NCBI GenBank assembly: GCA_960531495.1
Contig: OY482849.1
Location: forward strand, 434,001-498,000
Origin: Zeus faber
Taxonomy: Eukaryota > Chordata > Actinopteri > Zeiformes > Zeidae
Length of the DNA: 64,000 nucleotides
Reading direction: 5' to 3'
Positions 46,701-57,394 of this stretch are shown piece by piece. The notes beneath the pieces were generated by a model. The model saw only the letters and a list, made by a program, of their open reading frames with translations, did no database searches and was not told the origin of the DNA. Both the position numbers and the translations under genes were made by a program. How positions within the stretch are numbered: the first letter of the stretch is position 1; the number at the start of each line of letters is the position of its first letter.

Positions 46701-47552
46701 GGGAATGTACTTTGGGAATTAGACAGATGGAAGGTGCAATACAGGGAAAAACTGATTGTCTCTTTCGGGGAAAAATTTGATCAAAGCCTACTACCTGAGT
46801 GGCGAGGCATGCTCAAAGAGAAAGGACCCAAGGTGCAGGATGATGCCCTGAACTTCCTCCTGTGCCTTAGAGGAAAATTCCCCACCATCCAATCAGTGAA
46901 AACCAGAGACTGGTATAGATTACTCATTTCAAAGATTGTGACAATTCCAGCTTCAGAAAAGGCCTGGTCAAGGATATTTCCTGGCTATTCAATTAGAAAT
47001 ATATGGAACAACATGGAAATCCCTTTTGCCACATCAGCCATCTTCCACCTGGATTTCAAGATAAGGCACAGGAGGATTTTTACTGGCATCATCCTGCATC
47101 AAATACACAAAGACTTGCACAAGAGGGAGTGTGCGGTCTGCATGGAAGAAGCAGAAGACATTGAGCACCTGTTCCTTAGGTGCACGGCCCTCACGAACTA
47201 TAGGGAGAGGGTCAAGAGCCTACTGGTGGAACATTGTGGCCTTAGGAGACTAACAGGGCTTACATGGGACTGGGCCTACATGTTTGGCCCCCCCCCCAAA
47301 ACAAAGAGTCCAACGGAAAACTTACTGATAAACACTGTGCTGGCATTTGCCAGGCGCGCAACATGGACAAGAAGGAACTTGGCACTATATGAGGGTAGAG
47401 ACGTAAGCATACAAAGCCTCTTTGGAAACTCACTAAAAGCCCACCTATCGTTGATATATGGAGGAAACAAAGACCTTTTTGTAAGCCAATTCATGCAACA
47501 AACTACCCTACTCCAGGAAACTGAATGCCACTCTCTCTCCTTCGCATTCTGA
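43758..47552 (+). CDS. Tx1-like LINE ORF2 protein: endonuclease-reverse transcriptase (1,264 aa)
   Basis: Predicted to nick the target and copy the LINE RNA by target-primed reverse transcription. The chosen ATG begins MISFTSLNANGLRSKSK. The endonuclease (about residues 1-225) shows SLNANGLR (Asn), VCLQETWW (Glu), RIINIYAPN (Tyr), VIITGDFNVAL (Asp/Asn), SRIDLCLAS (Asp) and WSDHASLYW (catalytic His). The RT (about 455-740) shows NKSPGPDGIS, NYRPISLLNSDYKILAKIL, VDLEKAFDRVEHPFLW (motif A), VRQGCPLSALLY (motif B) and QYADDINIMV with YADD at about 687-690. SGARINKEKSAIMF follows. Near the C-terminus, CAVCMEEAEDIEHLFLRC (about 1,125-1,142) is the CCHC zinc motif of this group. Length is usual for L1/Tx1 ORF2. 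All catalytic residues are present, so the copy may be competent. Confidence 0.95.
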   Translation: MISFTSLNANGLRSKSKIDSVLQTLNSDVVCLQETWWDQEHHDYVANQRNKQVFSNHGSARSCGVAIISKIALGMSAEEIYKDDQGRVLIVDFSLNKQRYRIINIYAPNNENHRKQFFIKLKKWYGNNVIITGDFNVALTKMDVSVNNTFKSDASRTTLMNLINHHNLVEMWRISNPLKRDFSRRQIVKGVLKQSRIDLCLASSSIIRDINKIKYEFNSWSDHASLYWQLGDDGRPRGGGIWCFNASLLEDQTFKKKIRNLLSNITDELAVEGNYIKSWDDVKRRIKRACINYSKEKGWREGMEERTLRDLLAKEITLLDHDPDRSCAKFEEYEAKLHSFEKKRCIGAAVRSRFKNITDGEKCTAFFLGLEKKNQNKARMGPIENSKGEIIVEQEDILDEIHRYYENLFTSNSSNPKQTKEILECIDREINHIDKEECDTVITLAEVELAIDGLNKNKSPGPDGISTEFYQCFKAQLAPLLLKLYTSIRVNQTTPDSLTKGIITIVFKNKGCRNQLKNYRPISLLNSDYKILAKILANRVKAVIGSIISNTQTYSIPGRDITDSINTIRDTVKTMTMQRGLLLGVDLEKAFDRVEHPFLWSVMEKFGFGAKFIDWIKVLYRSASSRVKCNGLLTRDIRIERSVRQGCPLSALLYTLVAEPLALLILKDKNIKGILTPNGNKTKIVQYADDINIMVSDGDSIDHVFKHLGAYEKASGARINKEKSAIMFCGKNQKTINKWGLKETTGCREILGVYIGKDESEARDKTWKSVIIKIQCTLNLWRARGLSLKGKVIVSNALVLSKINHALGTCELPDWALNSLNGEISSFLWKGKGNMIAHRTLIANKREGGLGLIDIGAKRDALRVKLIGKFLDSTRQYPWEDALTGYLAEFGERSKYNLCTHYPRKTYSGLPGFYQEVLEAWGRILPHLRPECSKKEHVLQLPFLSNPCFTYNGRNLVSSHLTAAGLTRVGQVTDHKGNFDIGNVLWELDRWKVQYREKLIVSFGEKFDQSLLPEWRGMLKEKGPKVQDDALNFLLCLRGKFPTIQSVKTRDWYRLLISKIVTIPASEKAWSRIFPGYSIRNIWNNMEIPFATSAIFHLDFKIRHRRIFTGIILHQIHKDLHKRECAVCMEEAEDIEHLFLRCTALTNYRERVKSLLVEHCGLRRLTGLTWDWAYMFGPPPKTKSPTENLLINTVLAFARRATWTRRNLALYEGRDVSIQSLFGNSLKAHLSLIYGGNKDLFVSQFMQQTTLLQETECHSLSFAF

Positions 47553-47678
47553 TAGGATAGAGAATGGGAGAAAAAGGGAAAACATGTATTTCCCAAGTGT
47601 TTAAAAATGTTTTCTTGGCATAATTGTTACTGTTGATGATTCTGTATTTTTATATTAAAAAAAAAAAAAAAAAAAAAA
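47553..47678 (+). other. LINE 3' UTR and poly(A) tail, copy 1
   Basis: 105 bp of 3' UTR, then 22 A from 47,657. There is no AATAAA; the closest is TATATT just before the tail. The UTR contains the imperfect palindrome GGGAAAACATGTATTTCCC (47,576-47,594). Its AACATGTATTT core equals the first bases of the satellite monomer at the insertion point. Confidence 0.85.
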
Positions 47679-49010
47679 CATGTATTTGTCGAGTTATGGT
47701 CATTTTCATCATTATGTGCACATGTGGGAAAAAACGCATTTTCAGCCGATTTAAACGTCGAAAAGGGGAATTGGTTAAACGCTTCAGTCATTACTCTGTG
47801 TGACAGTGTCAGACAGTTTAAATACAATGGTGAACTAGTATATGCTGCTAAAGCGTTGTTTGTCAAACAGTTTTCGGCCCATACAACATGTATTTGTCGA
47901 GGTATGAGCATTTTCAGAACATTGGACGGTTTGCTGTCTAGCTGAATTAGAGAAACACCGAACCATTGTCTCTTCAGAGGTGAATGATTCAGAATGCTGC
48001 AGTACAGCATAGAAATTTAATTAATATGATGAACTATTATGTGCTCCTTAAGTGTTTCTCACAGATATCTAGGCCCATCTAACATGTATTTGAGGAGTTA
48101 TGATCATTTTCATCATTGTGTGCACATGTGGGAAAAAACGCATTTTCAGCCGATTTAAACGTCGAAAAGGGGAATTGGTTAAACGCTTCAGTCATTACTC
48201 TGTGTGACAGTGTCAGACAGTTTAAATACAATGGTGAACTAGTATATGCTGCTAAAGTGTTGTTTGTCAACCAGTTTTAGGCCCATCTAACATGTATTTG
48301 TCGAGTTAGGATCATTTTCATCATAGTGTGCACATGTGGGAAAAAACGCATTTTCAGCCGATTTAAACGTCGAAAAGGGGAATTGGTTAAACGCTTCAGT
48401 CATTACTCTGTGTGACAGTGTCAGACAGTTTAAATACAATGGTGAACTAGTATATGCTGCTAAAGTGTTGTTTGTCAAACAGTTTTAGGCCCATACAACA
48501 TGTATTTGTCGAGGTATGAGCACTTTCAGAACATTGGACGGTTTGCTGTCTAGCTGAATTAGAGAAACACCGAACCATTGTCTCTTCAGAGGTGAATGAT
48601 TCAGAATGCTGCAGGACAGCATAGAAATTTTATTAATATGATGAACTATTATGTGCTTCCTAAGTTTTTCTCTCAGATTTCTATGCCCATCTAACATGTA
48701 TTTCTGGAGTTATGATCATTTTCAGAACTTGTGACGGTTTGCTGTCTAGCTGAATTAGAGAAACACCGAACCATTGTCTCTTCAGAGGTGAATGATTCAG
48801 AATGCTGCAGTACAGCATAGAAATTTAATTAATATGATGAACTATTATGTGCTTCTTAAGTGTTTCTCACAGATTTCTAGGCCCATCTAACATGTATTTG
48901 TGGAGATATGATCATTTTCATCATTGTGTGCACATGTGGGAAAAAACGCATTTTCAGCCGATTTAAACGTCGAAAAGGGGAATTGGTTAAACGCTTCTGT
49001 CAGTTCAGAC
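47679..49010 (+). repeat. ~200-bp satellite array, L variant, direct orientation (right of LINE)
   Basis: About 6.5 monomers in the order A, B, A, A, B, B and a truncated A, with the same L-type variants as 37.5-41.6 kb (GAAAAGGGGAATTGG). The last A unit breaks off after GGTTAAACGCTTC at about 48,997-49,000. Confidence 0.93.
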
Positions 49011-49090
49011 AGTTTTAGGCCCATGTTAAACTCAGTCACAGATTTTATTATTAATATGATGAACTATTATGTGCTTCTGGCTGACAAACA
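48998..49090. other. Scrambled satellite orientation-switch junction
   Basis: Direct monomers end and reverse-complement monomers begin here. The ~85 bp between consists of short satellite-derived pieces out of order: TCAGACAGTTTTAGGCCCAT, then CTCAGTCACAGATTTTATTA, then TTAATATGATGAACTATTAT and GTGCTTC, then GGCTGACAAACAACAC, where the inverted array starts. The pattern is that of an inversion or template-switch breakpoint. Confidence 0.75.
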
Positions 49091-51524
49091 ACACTTTAGC
49101 AGCACATACTAGTTTATCATTGTATTAAAACTGTCTGACACTGTCACATAGAGTAATGACTGAAGCGTTTAACCGTTCCGCCAAATCGACGTTTAAATCG
49201 ACTGAAAATGCGTTTTTTCCCACGTGTAGACTTTGATGAAAATTATCTGAAATCGAAAAATACATTTTATATGGGCCTAAAACTGGTTGACAAACAAGAC
49301 TTTAGCAGCACATACAAGTTCATCATTGTATTTAAACTGACTGACACTGTCATATAGAGTAATGACTGAAGCGTTTAACCGTTCCGCCAAATCGACGTTT
49401 AAATCGACTGAAAATGCGTTTTTTCCCACGTGTAGACATTGATGAAAATTATCATAACTCGAAATATACATTTTATATGGGCCTAAAACTGGTTGGCAAA
49501 CAAGACTTTAGCTGCAACAACTAGTTTATCATTGTATTTAAACTGTCTGACACTGTCACATAGAGTAATGACTGAAGCGTTTAACCGTTCCGCCAAATCG
49601 ACGTTAAAATCGGCTGAAAATGCGTTTTTTCCCACGTGTAGACTTTGATGAAAATTATCAAAACTCGAAAAATACATTTTATATGGGCCTAAAACTGGTT
49701 GACAAACAACACTTTAGCAGCACATACTAGTTTATCATTGTATTTAAACTGTCTTTGCGAAAGACTTAAGAAGCACATAATTGTTCCTCATATTAATTAA
49801 AGTTATATGGTGTACTGCAGCACTCAAAATCATGCACCTACAAAGAGAAAATTGTTCGGTGTTTCTCTAATTCAGCTAGACAGCAAATCGTCCAAAGTTC
49901 TGAACATGATCATAACTCGAAAAATACATTTTAAATGGGCCTAAAACTGTTTGAAAAACAACACTTTAGCAGCACGTACTAGTTTATCATTGTATTTAAA
50001 CTGTCTGACACTGTCACATAGTAATGGCTGAAGCGTTTAACCGATCCGCCTTTTCGACGTTTAAATCGGCTGCAAATGCGTTTTTTCCCACATGTGTAGA
50101 CTTTGATGAAAATTATCATAACTCGAAAAATACATTTTATATGGGCCTAAAACTGGTTGACAAACAAGACTTTAGCAGCACATACTAGTTCATCATTGTA
50201 TTTAAACTGTCTTTGAGAAAGACTTAAGAAGCAAAATAATTGTTTCTCATATTAATTAAAGTTATATGGTGTACTGCAGCATTCTGAATCATTCACCTAC
50301 AAAGAGACAATGGTTCGGTGTTTCTCTAATTCAGCTAGACAGCAAATCGTCCAAAGTCCTGAAAATGATCATAACTCCACAAATACATGTTAGATGGGCC
50401 TAGAACTCTGTGAGAAACACTTAAGAAGCACATAATAGTTCATCATATTAATTAAATTTCTATGCTGTACTGCAGTATTCTGAATCATGCACCTACCAAG
50501 AGACAATGATTCGGTGTTTCTCTAATTCAGCTAGACAGCAAATCGTCCAAAGTTCTGAAAATGATCATAACTCGAAAAATACATTTTATATGGGCCTAAA
50601 ACTGGTTGACAAACAAGACTTTAGTAGCACATACTAGTTTATCATTGTATTTAAACTGCCTGACACTGTCACAGAGTAATGGCTGAAGCGTTTAACCGAT
50701 CCGCCTTTTCGACGTTTAAATCGGTTGAAAATGCGTTTTTTCCCACATGTGTAGACTTTGATGAAAATTATCATAACTCGAAAAACACATTTTATATGGG
50801 CCTAAAACTGGTTGACAAACAACACTTTAGCAGCACATACTAGTTTATCATTGTATTTAAACTGTCTTTGCGAAAGACTTAAGAAGCACATAATTGTTCC
50901 TCATATTAATTAAAGTTATATGGTGTACTGCAGCATTCTAAATCATGCACCTACAAAAGAGGCAATGGTTCGGTGTTTCTCAAATTCAGCTAGACAGCAA
51001 ATCGTCCAAATTTCTGAAAACGATCATAACTCGAAAAATACATTTTATATGGGCCCAAAACTGGTTGACAAACAACACTTTAGCAGCACATAATAGTTCA
51101 TCATTGTATTTAAACTGTCTGACACTGTCACATGGAGTAATGACTTAAGCGTTTAACCGATTCGCCTTTTCGACGTTTAAATCGACTGAAAATGCGTTTT
51201 TCCCCACATGTGTAGACTTTGATGAAAATTATCATAACTCGAAAAATACATTTTATATGGGCCTAAAACTGGTTGACAAACAAGACTTTAGCTGCACATA
51301 CTAGTTTATCATTGTATTTAAACTGTCTTTGAGAAAGACTTAAGAAGCACATAATTGTTCCTCATATTAATTAAAGTTATATGGTGTACTGCAGCATTCA
51401 AAATCATGCACCTACAAAGAGACAATTGTTCGGTGTTTCTCTAATTCAGCTAGACAGCAAATCGTCCAAAGTTCTGAAAATGATCATAACTCGAAAAATA
51501 CATTTTATATGGACCTAAAACTGT

Positions 51525-52190
51525 TTGACAAACAACACTTTAGCAGCACATACTAGTTTATCATTGTATTTAAACTGTCTGACACTGTCACATAGAGTAA
51601 TGACTGAAGCGTTTAACCGTTCCACCAAATCGACGTTAAAATCAGCTGAAAATGCATTTTTTCCCACATGTGTAGACTTTGATGAAAATTATCAGAACTC
51701 GAAAAATACATTTTATATGGGCCTAAAACTGGTTGACAAACAAGACATAAGCAGCACATACTAGTTCATCATTGTATTTAAACTGTCTTTGAGAAAGACT
51801 TAAGAAGCAAAATAATTGTTCCTCATATTAATTAAAGTTATATGGCGTACTGCAGCATTCTGAATCATTCACCTACAAAGAGACAATGGTTCGGTGTTTC
51901 TCTAATTCAGCTCGACAGCAAATCGTCCAAAGTTCAGAAAATGATCATTACTCCACAAATACATGTTAGATAGGCCTAGAACTCTGTGAGAAACACTTAA
52001 GAAGCACATAATAGTTCATCATATTAATTAAATTTCTATGCTGTACTGCAGTATTCTGAATCATGCGCCTACAAAGAGACAATGGTTCGGTGTTTCTCTA
52101 ATTCAGCTAGACAGCAAACGGTCCAAAGTTCGGAAAATGATCATAACTCGAAAAATACATTTTATATGGGCCTAAAACTGGTTGGCAAAC
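51525..52190 (-). repeat. Inverted copy of the 41,597-42,258 satellite block
   Basis: Reverse complement of the tract left of the LINE, with the same rare variants (CCACCAAATCGACGTTAAAAT, AAGACATAAGCAGC and TCAGCTCGACAGC). It retains the uninterrupted monomer and so shows the empty LINE site (CAAACAGTTTTAGGTCCATA then TAAAATGTATTTTTC in direct orientation). Confidence 0.8.
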
Positions 52191-55100
52191 AACACATTAG
52201 CAGCACATACTAGTTTATCATTGTATTTACACTTTCTGACACTGTCACATAGAGTAATGACTGAAGCGTTCAACCGATTCGCCTTTTCGACGTTTAAATC
52301 AGCTGAAAATGCGTTTTTTCTCACGTGTAGACTTTGATGAAAATTATCAGAACTCGAAAAATACATTTTATTTGGGCCTAAAACTGGTTGACAAACAAGA
52401 CTTAGCAGCACATACTAGTTTATCATTGTATTTAAACTGTCTGACACTGTCACATAGAGTAATGACTGAAGTGTTTAACCGTTCCGCCAAATCGACGTTT
52501 AAATCGACTGAAAATGCGTTTTTTCCCACGTGTAGACTTTGATGAAAATTATCTGAACTCGAAAAATACATTTTATATGGGCCTAAAACTGGTTGACAAA
52601 CAAGACTTTAGCAGCACATACTAGTTCATCATTGTATTTAAACTGACTGACACTGTCACATAGAGTAATGACTGAAGCGTTTAACCGTTCCGCCAAATCG
52701 ACGTTTAAATCGACTGAAAATGCGTTTTTTCCCACGTGTAGACATTGATGAAAATTATCATAACTCGAAAAATACATTTTATATGGGCCTAAAACTGGTT
52801 GACAAACAAGACTTTAGCTGCACATACTAGTTTATCATTGTATTTAAACTGTCTTTGAGAAAGACTTAAGAAGCACATAATTGTTCCTCATATTAATTAA
52901 AGTTATATGGTGTACTGCAGCATTCAAAATCATGCACCTACAAAGAGACAATTGTTCGGTGTTTCTCTAATTCAGCTAGACAGCAAATCGTCCAAAGTTC
53001 TGAAAATGATCATAACTCGAAAAATACATTTTATATGGACCTAAAACTGTTTGACAAACAACACTTTAGCAGCACATACTAGTTTATCATTGTATTTAAA
53101 CTGTCTGACACTGTCACATAGAGTAATGACTGAAGCGTTTAACCGTTCCGCCAAATCGACGTTAAAATCGGCTGAAAATGCGTTTTTTCCCACGTGTAGA
53201 CTTTGATGAAAATTATCAGAACTCGAAAAATACATTTTATATGGGCCTAAAACTGGTTGACAAAAAACACTTTAGCAGCACATACTAGTTCATCATTGTA
53301 TTTAAACTGTCTGACACTGTCACATGGAGTAATGACTGAAGCGTTTAACCGATTCGCCTTTTCGACGTTTAAATCGACTGAAAATGCGTTTTTTCCCACA
53401 TGTGTAGACTTTGATGAAAATTATCAGAACTCGAAAAATACATTATATATGGGCCTAAAACTGGTTGACAAACAAGACTTTAGCAGCATATACTAGTTTA
53501 TCATTGTATTTAAACTGTCTTTGAGAAAGACTTAAGAAGCACATAATAGTTCCTCATATTCATTAAAGTTATATGGTGTACTGCAGCATTCTAAATCATG
53601 CGCCTACAAAGAGACAATGGTTCGGTGTTTCTCTAATTCAGCTAGACAGCAAACGGTCCAAAGATCGGAAAATGATCATAACTCGAAAAATACATTTTAT
53701 ATGGGCCTAAAACTGGTTGGCAAACAACACTTTAGCAGCACATACTAGTTTATCATTGTATTTACACTTTCTGACACTGTCACATAGAGTAATGACTGAA
53801 GCGTTCAACCGATTCGCCTTTTCGACGTTTAAATCGGCTGAAAATGCGTTTTTTCTCACGTGTAGACTTTGATGAAAATTATCAGAACTCGAAAAATACA
53901 TTTTATTTGGGCCTAAAACTGGTTGACAAACAAGACTTTAGCAGCACATACTAGTTTATCATTGTATTTAAACTGTCTGACACTGTCACATAGAGTAATG
54001 ACTGAAGCGTTTAACCGTTCCGCCAAATCGACGTTTAAATCGACTGAAAATGCGTTTTTTCCCACGTGTAGACATTGATGAAAATTATCAGAACTCGAAA
54101 AATACATTTTATATGGGCCTAAAACTGGTTGACCAACAAGACTTTAGCTGCACATACTAGTTTATCATTGTATTTAAACTGTCTTTGAGAAAGACTTAAG
54201 AAGCAAAATAATTGTTCCTCATATTAATTAAAGTTATATGGTGTACTGCAGCATTCTGAATCATTCACCTACAAAGAGACAATGGTTCGGTGTTTCTCTA
54301 ATTCAGCTCGACAGCAAATCGTCCAAAGTTCTGAATATGATCATAACTCCACAAATACATGTTAGATGGGCCTAGAACTCTGTGAGAAACACTTAAGAAG
54401 CACATAATAGTTCATCATATTAATTAAATTTCTATGCTGTACTGCAGTATACTGAATCATGCACCTACAAAGAAACAATTGTTCGGTGTTTCTCTAATTC
54501 AGCTAGACAGCAAATCGTCCAAAGTTCTGAATATGATCATAACTCGAAAAATACATTTTATATGGGCCTAAAACTGGTTGACAAACAACACTTTAGCAGC
54601 ACATACTAGTTTATCATTGTATTTAAACTGTCTTTGCGAAAGACTTAAGAAGCACATAATTGTTCCTCATATTAATTAAAGTTATATGGTGTACTGCAGC
54701 ATTCTAAATCATGCACCTACAAAGAGGCAATGGTTCGGTGTTTCTCAAATTCAGCTAGACGGAAAATCGTCCAAATTTCTGAAAATGATCATAACTCGAA
54801 AAATACATTTTATATGGGCCTAAAACTGGTTGACAAACAACACTTTAGCAGCACATACTAGTTTATCATTGTATTTAAACTGTCTGACACTGTCACATAG
54901 AGTAATGACTGAAGCGTTTAACCGTTCCGCCAAATCGACGTTAAAATCGGCTGAAACTGCGTTTTTTCCCACGTGTAGACTTTGATGAAAATTATCAGAA
55001 CTGGAAAAATACATTTTATATGGGCCTAAAACTGGTTGACAAACAACACTTTAGCAGCACATACTAGTTCATCATTGTATTTAAACTGTCTGACACTGTC

Positions 55101-57394
55101 ACATGGAGTAATGACTGAAGCGTTTAACCGATTCGCCTTTTCGACGTTTAAATCGACTGAAAATGCGTTTTTTCCCACATGTGTAGACTTTGATGAAAAT
55201 TATCAGAACTCGAAAAATACATTTTATATGGGCCTAAAACTGGTTGACAAACAAGACTTTAGCAGCACATACTAGTTTATCATTGTATTTAAACTGTCTT
55301 TGAGAAAGACTTAAGAAGCACATAATAGTTCCTCATATTCATTAAAGTTATATGGTGTACTGCAGCATTCTAAATCATGCGCCTACAAAGAGATAATGGT
55401 TCGGTGTTTCTCTAATTCAGCTAGACAGCAAACGGTCCAAAGTTCGGAAAATGATCATAACTCGAAAAATACATTTTATATGGGCCTAAAACTGGTTGGG
55501 AAACAACACATTAGCAGCACATACTAGTTTATCATTGTATTTACACTTTCTGACACTGTCACATAGAGTAATGACTGAAGCGTTCAACCGATTCGCCTTT
55601 TCGACGTTTAAATCGGCTGAAAATGCGTTTTTTCTCACGTGTAGACTTTGATGAAAATTATCAGAACTCGAAAAATACATTTTATTTGGGCCTAAAACTG
55701 GTTGACAAACAAGACTTTAGCAGCACATACTAGTTTATCATTGTATTTAAACTGTCTGACACTGTCACATAGAGTAATGACTGAAGCGTTTAACCGTTCC
55801 GCCAAATCGACGTTTAAATCGGCTGAAAATGCGTTTTTTCCCACGTGTAGACTTTGATGAAAATTATCTGAACTCGAAAAATACATTTTATATGGGCCTA
55901 AAACTGGTTGACAAACAACACTTTAGCAGCACATACTAGTTCATCATTGTATTTAAACTGTCTGACACTGTCACATGGAGTAATGACTGAAGCGTTTAAC
56001 CGTTCCGCCAAATCGACGTTTAAATCGGCTGAAAATGCGTTTTTTCCCACGTGTAGACTTTGATGAAAATTATCTGAACTCGAAAAATACATTTTATATG
56101 GGCCTAAAACTGGTTGACAAACAACACTTTAGCAGCACATACTAGTTTATCATTGTATTTAAACTGTCTGACACTGTCACATAGAGTAATGACTGAAGCG
56201 TTTAACCGTTCCGCCAAATCGACGTTAAAATCGGCTGAAACTGCGTTTTTTCCCACGTGTAGACTTTGATGAAAATTATCAGAACTGGAAAAATACATTT
56301 TATATGGGCCTAAAACTGGTTGGCAAACAACACATTAGCAGCACATACTAGTTTATCATTGTATTTACACTTTCTGACACTGTCACATAGAGTAATGACT
56401 GAAGCGTTCAACCGATTCGCCTTTTCGACGTTTAAATCAGCTGAAAATGCGTTTTTTCTCACGTGTAGACTTTGATGAAAATTATCGGAACTCGAAAAAT
56501 ACATTTTATTTGGGCCTAAAACTGGTTGACAAACAAGACTTAGCACAACATACTAGTTCATCATTGTATTTAAACTGACTGACACTGTCACATAGAGTAA
56601 TGACTGAAGCGTTTAACCGTTCCGCCAAATCGACGTTTAAATCGACTGAAAATGCGTTTTTTCCCACGTGTAGACATTGATGAAAATTATCATAACTCGA
56701 AAAATACATTTTATATGGGCCTAAAACTGGTTGACAAACAAGACTTTAGCTGCACATACTAGTTTATCATTGTATTTAAACTGTCTTTGAGAAAGACTTA
56801 AGAAGCACATAATTGTTCCTCATATTAATTAAAGTTATATGGTGTACTGCAGCATTCAAAATCATGCACCTACAAAGAGACAATTGTTCGGTGTTTCTCT
56901 AATTCAGCTAGACAGCAAATCGTCCAAAGTTCTGAAAATGATCATAACTCGAAAAATACATTTTATATGGACCTAAAACTGTTTGACAAACAACACTTTA
57001 GCAGCACATACTAGTTTATCATTGTATTTAAACTGTCTGACACTGTCACATAGAGTAATGACTGAAGCGTTTAACCGTTCCGCCAAATCGACGTTAAAAT
57101 CGGCTGAAAATGCGTTTTTTCCCACGTGTAGACTTTGATGAAAATTATCTGAACTCGAAAAATACATTTTATATGGGCCTAAAACTGGTTGACAAACAAC
57201 ACTTTAGCAGCACATACTAGTTTATCATTGTATTTAAACTGTCTGACACTGTCACATAGAGTAATGACTGAAGCGTTTAACCGTTCCGCCAAATCGACGT
57301 TAAAATCGGCTGAAACTGCGTTTTTTCCCACGTGTAGACTTTGATGAAAATTATCAGAACTGGAAAAATACATTTTATATGGGCCTAAAACTGG

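Larger units (their letters stand above)
42259..47678 (+). mobile_element. Full-length Tx1-clade (L1 group) LINE in satellite DNA, copy 1
   Basis: A 5.42-kb element with a 5' UTR (42,259-42,451), ORF1 (42,452-43,720), a 37-bp spacer, ORF2 (43,758-47,552), a 105-bp 3' UTR and a 22-A tail (47,657-47,678). Both ORFs are uninterrupted. ORF1 carries CCHC knuckles. ORF2 carries an APE-type endonuclease, RT and a C-terminal CCHC. This arrangement, with the RT sequence style (QTYSIPGRDI, GVDLEKAFDRVEH, RQGCPLSALLY, YADD), fits the Tx1 clade, known for sequence-specific insertion. The poly(A) joins the monomer at CATGTATTTG. At the 5' side about 15 bp of monomer (TTTAGGCCCATCTAA) is missing, so there is a small target deletion and no duplication. 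Confidence 0.93.
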
